From Thalassovita sp. (lineage in GTDB: Bacteria > Pseudomonadota > Alphaproteobacteria > Rhodobacterales > Rhodobacteraceae): a stretch of 64,000 bases of DNA. Within the stretch, counting starts at the first letter, position 1; each line of letters begins with the position of its first letter. The position numbers were made by a program, and so were the translations under genes. The stretch spans positions 3,995,001-4,059,000 of the forward strand of contig NZ_OY829290.1 of NCBI RefSeq assembly GCF_963691685.1. The letters run 5' to 3'. The notes below the pieces were generated by a model. The model saw only the letters and a list, made by a program, of their open reading frames with translations. It was not told where the DNA came from and ran no database searches. Positions 8,539-16,284 of this stretch are shown here, one piece after another.

Positions 8539-9807
8539 ATGCCCGCGCTCTGTAAATCCTGTCTGACCCAGTTCGACCCGCCCAAATCCGGCGGTATCCT
8601 GCGCTGCCCCAGCTGCGGGTTGCCGCGTGTGGTGGCCCATGACGAACTGTTTGACCTGTCGATCGCCCATATGGATTGCGATGCCTTCTATGCCTCGGTT
8701 GAAAAGCGCGACAATCCAGAACTTGCCGACAAGCCCGTGATCATTGGTGGCGGCAGGCGGGGGGTGGTGTCCACCGCCTGTTACGTGGCCCGTATTCGCG
8801 GCGTGCGTTCTGCGATGCCGATGTTCCAAGCCCTTAAGCTGTGCCCCGATGCCGTCGTGATCAAGCCCCGGATGCAGGTTTATGTGGATGTTTCCCGTCA
8901 AATTCGCACGATGATGGAGGAGCTGACCCCCGCCATCCAACCGCTGTCCCTGGACGAAGCTTTCATGGACCTCAGCGGCACCGCCCGGCTGCACGGCGCC
9001 CCGCCTGCGGTGATGCTGGCGCGTCTGGTCAAGCGGATGCAGGAGGAGCTGGGCGTCACAGGCTCGATCGGGCTGAGCCACAATAAGTTTCTGGCCAAGG
9101 TGGCCTCGGATCTGGAAAAGCCACGCGGGTTTTCGGTGATCGGAAAGGCTGAAACCGCCGATTTCCTGCATGATAAACCGGTGCGAATGATCTGGGGGGT
9201 TGGTGCGGCGACGCAGAGCGCCTTGGACCGGGCCGGCATTCGCACCTTTACCGATCTGCTGCGTTGGGACCGCGACGATCTGTTCAAACGCTTCGGCCAG
9301 ATGGGTGATCGCCTGTATCATCTGGCGCGGGGTCAGGACCGGCGGTCGGTGAACGCGCGTGAGCCGATCAAATCGATTTCGAATGAGACCACCTTTTTCG
9401 AAGACACCTCGGATCGCGACATTCTGGATGGCCACATCTGGCGCCTGTCTGAGAAAGTGGCGGACCGCGCCAAGGCGCGCGATCTGGCCGGTCGTGTGGT
9501 CACTCTGAAACTGAAGACCGATGATTTCAAAACCATCAGCCGCCGCCACACCCTGCGGGACGCCACCCAATTGGCCGATGTCCTCTATCATGAGGCCCGC
9601 GCGCTGTTTGATGCAGTGCCGGGGCCGGGCCCCTACCGGTTGATCGGTGTTGGCCTGTCCAATCTGGTGCCCGAGTCGCAGGCGGGGCTGGCGGGCGATC
9701 TGCTGGACCCGGAGGCCGCCACCCGCAGCAAGGCGGAACGCGCCACCGATGCGATCCGCGAACGCTTTGGCAAAGATGCCATCAAAAAGGGCCGTGCCCT
9801 GCGTTAA
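8539..9807 (+). CDS. dinB: DNA polymerase IV (Y family) with N-terminal zinc ribbon
   Basis: Error-prone translesion DNA polymerase. Catalytic acidic residues appear in AHMDCDAFYASVEKRDNP (D46, D48) and LSLDEAFMDLSG; thumb (helix-hairpin-helix with WGVGAATQSALDRAG) and little-finger domain follow. Length 422 is longer than E. coli DinB because about 35 residues precede the usual start: two Cys pairs, C5-x2-C8 and C23-x2-C26, look like a zinc ribbon. I chose ATG 8539, the last ATG before the first Cys pair; an in-frame ATG at 8473 gives a longer but less convincing N terminus. No SOS box is evident. Confidence 0.93.
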   Translation: MPALCKSCLTQFDPPKSGGILRCPSCGLPRVVAHDELFDLSIAHMDCDAFYASVEKRDNPELADKPVIIGGGRRGVVSTACYVARIRGVRSAMPMFQALKLCPDAVVIKPRMQVYVDVSRQIRTMMEELTPAIQPLSLDEAFMDLSGTARLHGAPPAVMLARLVKRMQEELGVTGSIGLSHNKFLAKVASDLEKPRGFSVIGKAETADFLHDKPVRMIWGVGAATQSALDRAGIRTFTDLLRWDRDDLFKRFGQMGDRLYHLARGQDRRSVNAREPIKSISNETTFFEDTSDRDILDGHIWRLSEKVADRAKARDLAGRVVTLKLKTDDFKTISRRHTLRDATQLADVLYHEARALFDAVPGPGPYRLIGVGLSNLVPESQAGLAGDLLDPEAATRSKAERATDAIRERFGKDAIKKGRALR

Positions 9808-9853
9808 TCCCCCTATTTCCAAGGCCCGGCGTGACGCACTTGCAGCCCACTCA

Positions 9854-9880
9854 ATTCGTGGATAAAATTTATCCACGAAT
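9854..9880. promoter_or_regulatory. 27-bp perfect palindrome, probable Rrf2-regulator operator
   Basis: ATTCGTGGATAAA (9854-9866), one central base, then its exact reverse complement (9868-9880). It lies 47 bases before the start of the Rrf2-family gene. Size, AT-rich centre and position fit an autoregulatory operator for a dimeric winged-helix repressor. Confidence 0.7.
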
Positions 9881-9927
9881 CATCCGCAAGGATTTGGCCA
9901 CAGGCGCTGCACCAGAAAGGGACCGCT

Positions 9928-10428
9928 ATGAAGCTAAGTGATGGGGTAGAAACCGCGATCCACTGCACCGCAGCCGTTGCCGGCCTGCCGCAGGGGGCCG
10001 TGATGGCAGCGGCCGATCTGGCTGAGTTTCACGGTGTGTCCGCCAGTTACCTGCTGAAGCACCTGAAAGCGCTGGTGAAAGCCGGTCTTTTGGTTTCGGT
10101 GCCCGGCCCAACAGGCGGCTACCGGCTGGCCCGCCCGGCCGCGCAGATCACCCTGCTGGATGTTGTTCTGGCGGTTGAGGGGCCAGAGCCCGCGTTTCGC
10201 TGCAAGGAAATCCGCCGCAACGGCCCCTGTGCGCCCGGCCCCTCTGCCTTTCCGCGGCCCTGCAATATCAACCGCGCCATGTTGAAGGCTGAACAGGCCT
10301 ATCGCGCGGCCCTGTCGCAAACCACCATCGCCGACCTCAACTCGGAATTTCTGGCCACCAGCGACCCACGGGTCGTGGAGCGGGCCGACAGCTATTTCAC
10401 CGCGCAAATGCGCCCACAGAAGACCTAG
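9928..10428 (+). CDS. Rrf2-family transcriptional regulator
   Basis: DNA-binding regulator of the IscR/NsrR/RirA group. The winged helix spans about residues 1-70, including the recognition region SASYLLKHLKALVKAGLL and the wing GPTGGYRLARP. Three cysteines (92, 101, 112) sit in the C-terminal loop where Rrf2 proteins hold an iron-sulfur cluster, so sensing of redox, iron or NO is likely. At 166 residues it is of typical size. It is followed after 24 bases by an AhpD-like gene, almost surely its target, and preceded by a perfect palindrome. Confidence 0.85.
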   Translation: MKLSDGVETAIHCTAAVAGLPQGAVMAAADLAEFHGVSASYLLKHLKALVKAGLLVSVPGPTGGYRLARPAAQITLLDVVLAVEGPEPAFRCKEIRRNGPCAPGPSAFPRPCNINRAMLKAEQAYRAALSQTTIADLNSEFLATSDPRVVERADSYFTAQMRPQKT

Positions 10429-10452
10429 CACCAAACGGAAAAGGAGATTTCC

Positions 10453-10911
10453 ATGCAACCGCGTCTAAATCACTGGGCTGCGGCCCCTGACCTTATGCAA
10501 GCTTTCCTGGCTCTGAACACTGCGATTGAATCCGCTGGTTTGGAAAAGAGCCTGATGCATCTGGTGAAACTGCGTGCCTCACAGATCAACGGCTGCGCCT
10601 TCTGCGTTGACATGCACACCCGCGAGGCCCGCAAAGACGGCGAAAGCGAACAGCGCCTTTACCTGACCTCTGCCTGGCATGACAGTTTTCTCTACTCAGA
10701 TCGGGAACGGCTGGCCCTTGGCTGGACCGAAGCTTTGACCCGCCTGGGGGCCGAGACCCCGGATGACGCAAGCTATGAGACGATGAAAGCCCAGTTCAGC
10801 GAACAGGAGCTGATCCAGCTGACCGCTGTCATCACCATGATCAACACCTGGAACCGCCTGTCGATTGCCTTCCGTGCGGTTCATGCCGGTGCGGATGCTG
10901 CAGCGGCTTAA
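10453..10911 (+). CDS. Carboxymuconolactone decarboxylase (AhpD-like) family protein
   Basis: All-helical protein of 152 residues with the AhpD core signature: INGCAFCVDMHTREAR carries the C-x-x-C thiol pair, the following His and the Arg. Such proteins act as alkylhydroperoxidase-like peroxidases or disulfide relays; true carboxymuconolactone decarboxylases are a different subgroup. Spacing and strand place it in an operon with the Rrf2 regulator, suggesting induction by oxidative or nitrosative stress. AAGGAG precedes the ATG. The exact substrate cannot be told from sequence. Confidence 0.85.
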   Translation: MQPRLNHWAAAPDLMQAFLALNTAIESAGLEKSLMHLVKLRASQINGCAFCVDMHTREARKDGESEQRLYLTSAWHDSFLYSDRERLALGWTEALTRLGAETPDDASYETMKAQFSEQELIQLTAVITMINTWNRLSIAFRAVHAGADAAAA

Positions 10912-10924
10912 CCCAAGCCCCGGA

Positions 10925-11788
10925 TCACTCCGCCGCCAGTCGCTGTTCCCCGCGCATGCCGATCTCGGCGATACGGGCGATGACACCGCGCAGCAGGCTG
11001 CGGAAAGCGTTGAAGTCTGCATTGGGCTTAATCAGCCGCTCGTTCATATAGAGCGAGCGGTCGATCTCAATCTGGACCGCATGTTGACGGCGTGAGGGCC
11101 GGCCGTAATGCGACGTGGTATAGGCACCGGCAAAGGGACTGTTGCGCGCCACTTTCAGGCCAGCATCCAGAAATGCGGTTTCGATCTGATCCACGATCTC
11201 ACTATCCGCCGCTGCGCCGAACCGGTCGCCCAGCACGATCTCAGGCCGTGGTTTGCCAGCGCGCACCACACCATCCACCGCCTCATGCGGCATGGAGTGG
11301 CAATCGATCAGAATCGCCTCCCCAAAGCGGGCGTGCGATTCGTCCAAAAGCTTCTGAAGCGCGGTGTGGTAAGGCCGGTAATAGTCCGAGATTCGCGCCT
11401 GCGCCTCAGCCAGGCTCATTTTGCCGCTGTAAATGATCCGACCGTTGGCGACCACACGCGGGATGATTCCCAACCCGGAGGCAATCCGCGGATTATGCCC
11501 GCCGCCCCGCACCCCTTCGATCAGGGCCGGATCCAACTCTTCGGCGCTGCGGTTCATATCAATAAAGGCACGCGGCGCACCGGCCTTCAGGAAAGGGGCG
11601 CCAAAACGGGTTGAACTGTCAAAGAGCCTGTCTACAAAGGCATCTTCCGAACTGCGGATGGTATGTTGATCCAGAATCGTGCGACTGAGGAAGCTGTGCG
11701 GATAGTCCCGACCGGAATGGGGGGAGGCAAAAACAACACTTGTCACGCGTTTGTCTGGATGGACAATCTCATAGGCAGATCGGGGCAC
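10925..11788 (-). CDS. N-formylglutamate amidohydrolase family protein
   Basis: Predicted zinc hydrolase of the HutG-type N-formylglutamate deformylase family (287 residues). Family features: FASPHSGRDYP near the N terminus with the metal-binding His, RAFIDMNR, and the ILIDCHSMPHE block with the second His. AFAGAYTTSHYG-type and HAVQIEIDRSLYMNE segments complete the fold. No hut genes lie nearby, so histidine degradation is not shown by context and the enzyme may act on another N-acyl amino acid. It converges on the AhpD-like gene with 13 bases between. Confidence 0.82.
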   Translation of the reverse strand: MPRSAYEIVHPDKRVTSVVFASPHSGRDYPHSFLSRTILDQHTIRSSEDAFVDRLFDSSTRFGAPFLKAGAPRAFIDMNRSAEELDPALIEGVRGGGHNPRIASGLGIIPRVVANGRIIYSGKMSLAEAQARISDYYRPYHTALQKLLDESHARFGEAILIDCHSMPHEAVDGVVRAGKPRPEIVLGDRFGAAADSEIVDQIETAFLDAGLKVARNSPFAGAYTTSHYGRPSRRQHAVQIEIDRSLYMNERLIKPNADFNAFRSLLRGVIARIAEIGMRGEQRLAAE

Positions 11789-11845
11789 AGGTGTCTCCTT
11801 GTTCGAGAAATATCATAGCCGGAAAAATCTTCTGCTCGAAAGCCC

Positions 11846-11874
11846 TTGAAACCCCCAACGACTCCTTTTATAGA
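11846..11874 (+). promoter_or_regulatory. Sigma-70-type promoter of tRNA-Val
   Basis: TTGAAA (11846-11851) and TATAGA (11869-11874) with an optimal 17-base spacer. The tRNA begins 67 bases after the -10 hexamer, leaving a 5' leader to be trimmed. Confidence 0.65.
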
Positions 11875-11940
11875 ACCGCAACCGGCGCGGAATTCCGCGC
11901 CCCTTTCATTGAGAGGGGACGGCCTGCACGGTTTAGATAT

Positions 11941-12015
11941 GGGCGGTTAGCTCAGCGGTAGAGCACTTCGTTGACATCGAAGGGGTCACAAGTTCGATCC
12001 TTGTACCGCCCACCA
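11941..12015 (+). tRNA. tRNA-Val (anticodon GAC)
   Basis: Full cloverleaf: acceptor GGGCGGT with ACCGCCC, D-arm GCTC/GAGC, anticodon stem CTTCG/CGAAG around loop TTGACAT (anticodon GAC), T-arm ACAAG/CTTGT with TTCGATC, discriminator A and an encoded CCA end. Confidence 0.97.
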
Positions 12016-12084
12016 TTTACCTCGCTCCTTATGGGGCGACCCGCAACCCAGGCGCAAGACGCGCCGCGAAGAAGGAGAAGACCC

Positions 12085-12210
12085 ATGAAGGTCAAGAACT
12101 CGCTCCGCTCGCTGAAGCAGCGTCATCGCGACTGCCGTATCGTGCGCCGTAAGGGCCGCGTCTACGTCATCAACAAGACGCAGCGTCGCTTCAAAGCTCG
12201 TCAGGGCTAA
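12085..12210 (+). CDS. rpmJ: Ribosomal protein bL36
   Basis: 41-residue basic protein of the large ribosomal subunit. MKVKNSLRSLKQRHRDC, VRRKGRVYVINK and a C-terminal RRFKARQG are diagnostic of the longer bL36 form that has lost the full zinc-binding Cys set, retaining one Cys at position 17. AAGGAG lies before the ATG. It follows tRNA-Val by 69 bases and may be transcribed with it, ending at a strong terminator 25 bases downstream. Confidence 0.95.
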   Translation: MKVKNSLRSLKQRHRDCRIVRRKGRVYVINKTQRRFKARQG

Positions 12211-12234
12211 ACTGACGCGCTCCTGTGAGCATGA

Positions 12235-12273
12235 AAAAGACCGCTTCGAGTTTTCGAAGCGGTCTTTTCTTTT
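12235..12273 (+). terminator. Strong bidirectional terminator after rpmJ
   Basis: Arms AAAAGACCGCTTCGA (12235-12249) and TCGAAGCGGTCTTTT (12254-12268) pair over 15 bases, then TCTTTT. The A-rich left flank makes it work for the convergent minus-strand gene as well. Confidence 0.9.
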
Positions 12274-12295
12274 GTCCGGCCCCTTGTCTCTGTAG

Positions 12296-13894
12296 CTAGC
12301 GCAGGCTGGCGGCGGTCAGACGCGCCATTGTATCGCGGCTGACATAGCCGGTGCGGGGCAGTTTGGCGCTGCGCTGAAACGCCTTAATGGCGCGGCGGCT
12401 GCGCTGGTCAAAACGGCCATCCACCGGCCCGGGATTATGCCCCACCTTTTCCAGCGCCCGCTCAATCAGCAAACGCGCCACAGGGTTTGAGGCAACCACC
12501 CGTTCCTCGGCCTTGTCCTTGGCAATCTGGGTATCGGTAGCCGTCTGTCCTGAGCCTGTGTTTTGCAGGATATCAATACGTGAGCGGGCCTGTTCAGCCA
12601 GCGGCCCGTTGGGATAGAGACGCAGGAAGCCCTGATAGGCCGCCACGGTATCCAGCTGCTGCGCCTCGCGAAAGGCGACCTCAGCCTCTTCGGCAAGGAT
12701 CACTGCCAGCTGGTCACGGGCATCTTCGGAAAACACGCCGTTGGGATATCGCTCCAGATAGGCCTCAAGATCCTCTTTCACCCCGGTAATGCCGGTGCGC
12801 TGCCAATAGGCGCGATCCTCGGCCTCAACCTCTTTGCGGCGGGCATCAGCATCGCGCACCAGGCGGGTGACCATGGCGCGGGTCAGATAGCCTGTGTCGC
12901 GGAACCCTCGGCTGCGCTGAAAGGCACGGATCGCCCCGCGGGTGCCAGGCCCAAACACCCCATCGACGCCACGGGTGTCAAACCCCAGCAACGTCAGATC
13001 ACGCTGCACGGAACGGCGGTCATTGCGGCTGAGGTTCAGCGCTTTTTCCTCGGCGGCGGCCTGTTGCTGCGGGGTGTCTTGCACGCCCTGCAACAACCGC
13101 TGAGCCTCGGTCACAAACAGACCGTTGGGAAACCGTCTGAGGTAGGCCTGATAGCCGGCGGCGGTGTTGATGTCGCGCACCGCACTCCAATAGGCGCTGT
13201 CACTGTTGTCGACTGGGTCCGGCTCAGAGGCGCTGAAGCCTGCATTGCGCGGCAGGTAGCCCCTGAGGTTCACGCCATGTGGCGCCCGCGCTGCGGCATC
13301 GGCCAAAGGCTCCGCCCCCTGCAGTACCTCCCGCAGGGCCGCCTGCACATCTGCGCCATAGCCTGACATCAGGGTCACCCCCTGCCCCGGCTGATGACCG
13401 CCCAGACCAACACGCAGGCCCTGACCAGGTGCCCTGCGGCTGCGCCATGCCGGTGCAACGGCCATCAGGCTTTGCCCCGGATAATCCGCCAGAAGATCAT
13501 CCAAAACCGCGAGTGACAGCCCCTGCTGTGCGGCCGTCAGGTCTGAGACCTCGCCCGCCTCACGTCCCAGAAACCAGCTGTCCCCCTGACCTGCAACAAC
13601 CCGTCCCGACAGGACGATCAGAGCGCGCTCCAGCTCCGCATCATCAGCCAGGGCGTCACGGAATTCAGCCGCACGGTCGGCCATGACACGGGCCACCAGA
13701 TTGTCACCGCCGATCACCTGAAACCCGGCATCGCGCAATTGTCGGCTGATCTGGTCAAACCGCAACGCCGCTGTTTCCTGACCATCGGCATAGACCCGAT
13801 TGGTCAACACCAGGGCGATATCCGCAGCCCACAAAGGCCCGGCCGCCCCGGCCCCGGCAATCAAGGCAGTGATCATGGTGCGCAGGATCTTCAT
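12296..13894 (-). CDS. Exported pseudo-caspase with two peptidoglycan-binding domains
   Basis: 532 residues with a signal peptide (1-23, PLWAAD). The N-terminal part (24-200) has the strand-helix pattern of a bacterial caspase-like domain: DIALVLTNRVYAD start, QLRDAGFQVIGGDN, LIVLSGRVVAGQG. The catalytic dyad is missing: Arg98 stands where the fold has His-Gly, and LMAVAPAW (143-150) where Cys is expected. Two PG_binding_1 domains follow (about 295-345, VDGVFGPGTRGAIRAFQ, and 470-530, VDGRFDQRSRRAIKAFQ). Three Y-x2-YL-x-R-YPNG repeats separate them. Probably an inactive scaffold bound to the cell wall; no partner is obvious nearby. Confidence 0.75.
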   Translation of the reverse strand: MKILRTMITALIAGAGAAGPLWAADIALVLTNRVYADGQETAALRFDQISRQLRDAGFQVIGGDNLVARVMADRAAEFRDALADDAELERALIVLSGRVVAGQGDSWFLGREAGEVSDLTAAQQGLSLAVLDDLLADYPGQSLMAVAPAWRSRRAPGQGLRVGLGGHQPGQGVTLMSGYGADVQAALREVLQGAEPLADAAARAPHGVNLRGYLPRNAGFSASEPDPVDNSDSAYWSAVRDINTAAGYQAYLRRFPNGLFVTEAQRLLQGVQDTPQQQAAAEEKALNLSRNDRRSVQRDLTLLGFDTRGVDGVFGPGTRGAIRAFQRSRGFRDTGYLTRAMVTRLVRDADARRKEVEAEDRAYWQRTGITGVKEDLEAYLERYPNGVFSEDARDQLAVILAEEAEVAFREAQQLDTVAAYQGFLRLYPNGPLAEQARSRIDILQNTGSGQTATDTQIAKDKAEERVVASNPVARLLIERALEKVGHNPGPVDGRFDQRSRRAIKAFQRSAKLPRTGYVSRDTMARLTAASLR

Positions 13895-14013
13895 CGCAGA
13901 CCTCCCATCGTTTTCCCCAGCCTAACCCGGTGGCCAAAGCAAGCGTATGGTTTTTGCCAAGTGCCTCTGATTTCGGCCAAATCCCGCAGGTCAGAGATCA
14001 CGACAAAAAGAAA

Positions 14014-14034
14014 AGGCCGGGACATGCCCGGCCT
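14014..14034 (-). terminator. Terminator of the acyl-CoA ligase/Liv operon
   Basis: AGGCCGGG pairs with CCCGGCCT around ACATG; on the minus strand TTTTCTTTTTG follows directly. It starts about 30 bases past the stop of the last operon gene. Confidence 0.85.
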
Positions 14035-14064
14035 CAGATCAGGTTCTGACAGGGGAAACCACCC

Positions 14065-15285
14065 TCACTCGTAAACGCGTTGATCGTCGATAACCTTGCC
14101 ATCATTGGGCAGGCTGCCCTTGGCAACCACTTCGATCTTGCCCTTCAGCTTCAGCGTATCGACCACGGTCTGCATATAGTGGTCGGCGCTGCCGCCTTCG
14201 GCTTCGATCTGGACGGTCATCACATCCATTTCGCCTTCGCGCCCGGCAATCACACGGGCCTTGGCGATTTCATCATGTTTGGCCACCAATGCGGCAACCT
14301 GCTCGGGCCGGACAAACATGCCTTTGATCTTGGTGGTCTGGTCCGCACGGCCCATCCAGCCCTTGATCCGCATGTTGGAGCGACCACAGGGGCTTTCGCC
14401 CTCCAGCACCGCGGACATATCGCCGGTGGCAAATCGGATCAGCGGATAGTCGGGGTTCAGGGTGGTCACTACAACCTCGCCCACTTCACCCGGGGCAACA
14501 GGATCCCCAGTGCCGGGGCGCACGATTTCGACGATCACGTTTTCATCCACGATCATGCCGTCCATCGCCTCAGATTCATAGGCGATGTTGCCCAGATCCG
14601 CGGTGGCATAGCACTGCAGGCAGGAAATTCCGCGATCCGCATATTCCTGACGCAGCGAGGGGAACAGCGCCCCGCCGCCAACGGCAGCTTTGGTGATGTT
14701 CAGCTTCAGGCCCATGGTGTCGGCCTTATCAAGGATCACCTTCAGGTAATCCGGCGTCCCGGCATAGGCGGTGACGCCGACGTCATGGGCCGCACGGGCC
14801 TGCAATTCGGTTTGACCGGTGCCGGCAGGCAGCACCGCGGCGCCAACAGCGCGCGCGCCGCTTTCAAAGATCATGCCCGCAGGGGTCAGGTGATAACCAA
14901 AACAGTTCTGCACGATGTCGCCCTGACCAATGCCACAGGCATTCAGGAAACGGCCCATGCGCCACCAGTCATGTTCCCCGCCCCCCGGTTCGTAGATCGG
15001 GCCGGGCGACTGGAAGATATGGGTGAAGCCGCTGGGGGCACGGATGGTCAGGCCACCAAACGGGTAGGAGGTGCTTTGCGCTTCGACCAGAGCGGACTTG
15101 CGCAGGACCGGCAGGCTTGCCAGATCCGCAACCGAGGTCACCGCCACCGCATCAACAGCGCTGAGGCTGCCCCCATAACCCGACAAAGCCTGCGCACGGG
15201 CCACCTGCTGAGGCAGCGCGCTGGCATAGGCCTCTTCGCGGGCCTCCGGCTTACGGGTTTCAAGTTCGTCAAAGAAACGGCTCAT
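14065..15285 (-). CDS. PaaK-type (phenylacetate-CoA ligase-like) AMP-binding protein
   Basis: Adenylate-forming ligase that would activate an organic acid to its CoA thioester using ATP. 406 residues, typical of the short PaaK type. Recognisable parts are IFQSPGPIYEPGG (the phosphate-loop region, unusual for the family), AYAGTPDYLK, the QCYATADLGNIAYE adenine site, the YPLIRFATGDMSAV hinge and a C-terminal GRADQTTKIKGMFVRPEQV segment. It is the last gene of the ligase/Liv operon, which begins with a second, larger acyl-CoA ligase. Phenylacetate itself is not established as substrate; the operon has no paa degradation genes. Confidence 0.82.
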   Translation of the reverse strand: MSRFFDELETRKPEAREEAYASALPQQVARAQALSGYGGSLSAVDAVAVTSVADLASLPVLRKSALVEAQSTSYPFGGLTIRAPSGFTHIFQSPGPIYEPGGGEHDWWRMGRFLNACGIGQGDIVQNCFGYHLTPAGMIFESGARAVGAAVLPAGTGQTELQARAAHDVGVTAYAGTPDYLKVILDKADTMGLKLNITKAAVGGGALFPSLRQEYADRGISCLQCYATADLGNIAYESEAMDGMIVDENVIVEIVRPGTGDPVAPGEVGEVVVTTLNPDYPLIRFATGDMSAVLEGESPCGRSNMRIKGWMGRADQTTKIKGMFVRPEQVAALVAKHDEIAKARVIAGREGEMDVMTVQIEAEGGSADHYMQTVVDTLKLKGKIEVVAKGSLPNDGKVIDDQRVYE

Positions 15286-15382
15286 ATCTGGTTACTCCGG
15301 GTCGGGTGCCTGCACCCTATTTGGGGACTATCGGGGGGAGTTGAGGGAACCGGGCAGCCGCAGCCGCCCGGCAGGAGTGTTC

Positions 15383-16207
15383 TTAGCTCAGCCAACGCTT
15401 CCGGCGGCGGTAGGAGCGCACATCGCGGAAGCTCTTGCGGCCTTCGTCGGACATGCCGAGGTAAAATTCCTTCACGTCCGGGTTTTCGCGCAGGTCTGCG
15501 GCAGGGCCATCCATCACAACACGGCCCGATTCCAGGATGTAGCCGTAATGGGCAAACCGCAGGGCCACGTTGGTGTTCTGTTCCGCCAACAGGAAGGTTG
15601 CGCCTTCTTTTTCGTTGAGGTTCTTCACGATGTTGAAGATCTCTTCCACCAGCTGCGGCGCCAGACCCATCGAGGGTTCATCCAGCAGGATGGTCTCAGG
15701 GCGGCTCATGATGGCGCGGCCAATGGCCACCATCTGCTGTTCACCCCCCGAGGTATAGCCGGCCTGGCTTTTGCGGCGCTCTTTCAGGCGGGGGAAATAG
15801 TTGTAGACCATCTCAAGATCGGCATCGACTGCGCCTTTGCCGTCCTTACGGGTATAGGCGCCGGTCATCAGGTTTTCTTCGACGGTCAGGTGTTCAAAGC
15901 AGTGACGGCCTTCCATCACCTGAATAACACCCTTGTCCACCAGCGCGGCGGGGCTCAGGTCCGCCACACCTTCACCACGATAGGTGATGGTGCCTTTGGT
16001 CACCTCGCCGCGTTCGGAATGCAGCAGGTTGGAAATCGCTTTCAGTGTGGTGGTCTTGCCCGCCCCGTTGCCACCCAGAAGCGCGGTGATACCGCCTTTG
16101 GGCACCTTCAGGGACACGCCCTTAAGCACCAGGATCACGTGGTTATAGATCACCTCGATGTTGTTGACCTCTAGAAGGGTCTCTTGGGGGCGTCCTGCGT
16201 CCAGCAT
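15383..16207 (-). CDS. LivF-type ABC transporter ATP-binding protein
   Basis: One of two ATPases of the branched-chain/organic-acid type ABC importer. Walker A GGNGAGKTTT, signature TSGGEQQMVAIGRA, Walker B TILLDEPSMGLAP and a His-switch-region (AEQNT, Gln as in other LivF proteins) are all visible in 274 residues. The C terminus ends in an arginine-rich tail (FRDVRSYRRRKRWLS) longer than in classical LivF. Spacing to the binding-protein gene is 77 bases with a hairpin in between. Substrate not known; see the operon context with two CoA ligases. Confidence 0.9.
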   Translation of the reverse strand: MLDAGRPQETLLEVNNIEVIYNHVILVLKGVSLKVPKGGITALLGGNGAGKTTTLKAISNLLHSERGEVTKGTITYRGEGVADLSPAALVDKGVIQVMEGRHCFEHLTVEENLMTGAYTRKDGKGAVDADLEMVYNYFPRLKERRKSQAGYTSGGEQQMVAIGRAIMSRPETILLDEPSMGLAPQLVEEIFNIVKNLNEKEGATFLLAEQNTNVALRFAHYGYILESGRVVMDGPAADLRENPDVKEFYLGMSDEGRKSFRDVRSYRRRKRWLS

Positions 16208-16242
16208 CTCGTGTCTACTTTCCGATTAACTCTTGTTCAGGG

Positions 16243-16272
16243 GTCCGGCCGCACCCGCAGATGCAGCCGGAC
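16243..16272 (-). other. Stem-loop directly after the binding-protein gene
   Basis: GTCCGGC (16243-16249) and GCCGGAC (16266-16272) form a 7-bp stem 12 bases past the stop codon. No T run follows. Such stem-loops often protect binding-protein mRNA from 3' decay, giving more of it than of downstream genes. Confidence 0.45.
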
Positions 16273-16284
16273 AGGGAGGAGCGC

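Noticed and set aside
8530..9876. 448-codon frame antisense to dinB
   Set aside because: Shadow frame caused by high G+C at third codon positions; no recognisable protein.
9854..9880. Two DnaA-box-like halves (TTATCCACG) as origin sites
   Set aside because: Each misses the consensus by one base and they form a palindrome next to an Rrf2 gene, which an operator explains better.
14080..15618. 512-codon frame antisense to the PaaK-like gene
   Set aside because: Same shadow effect; overlaps a well-supported gene along its length.
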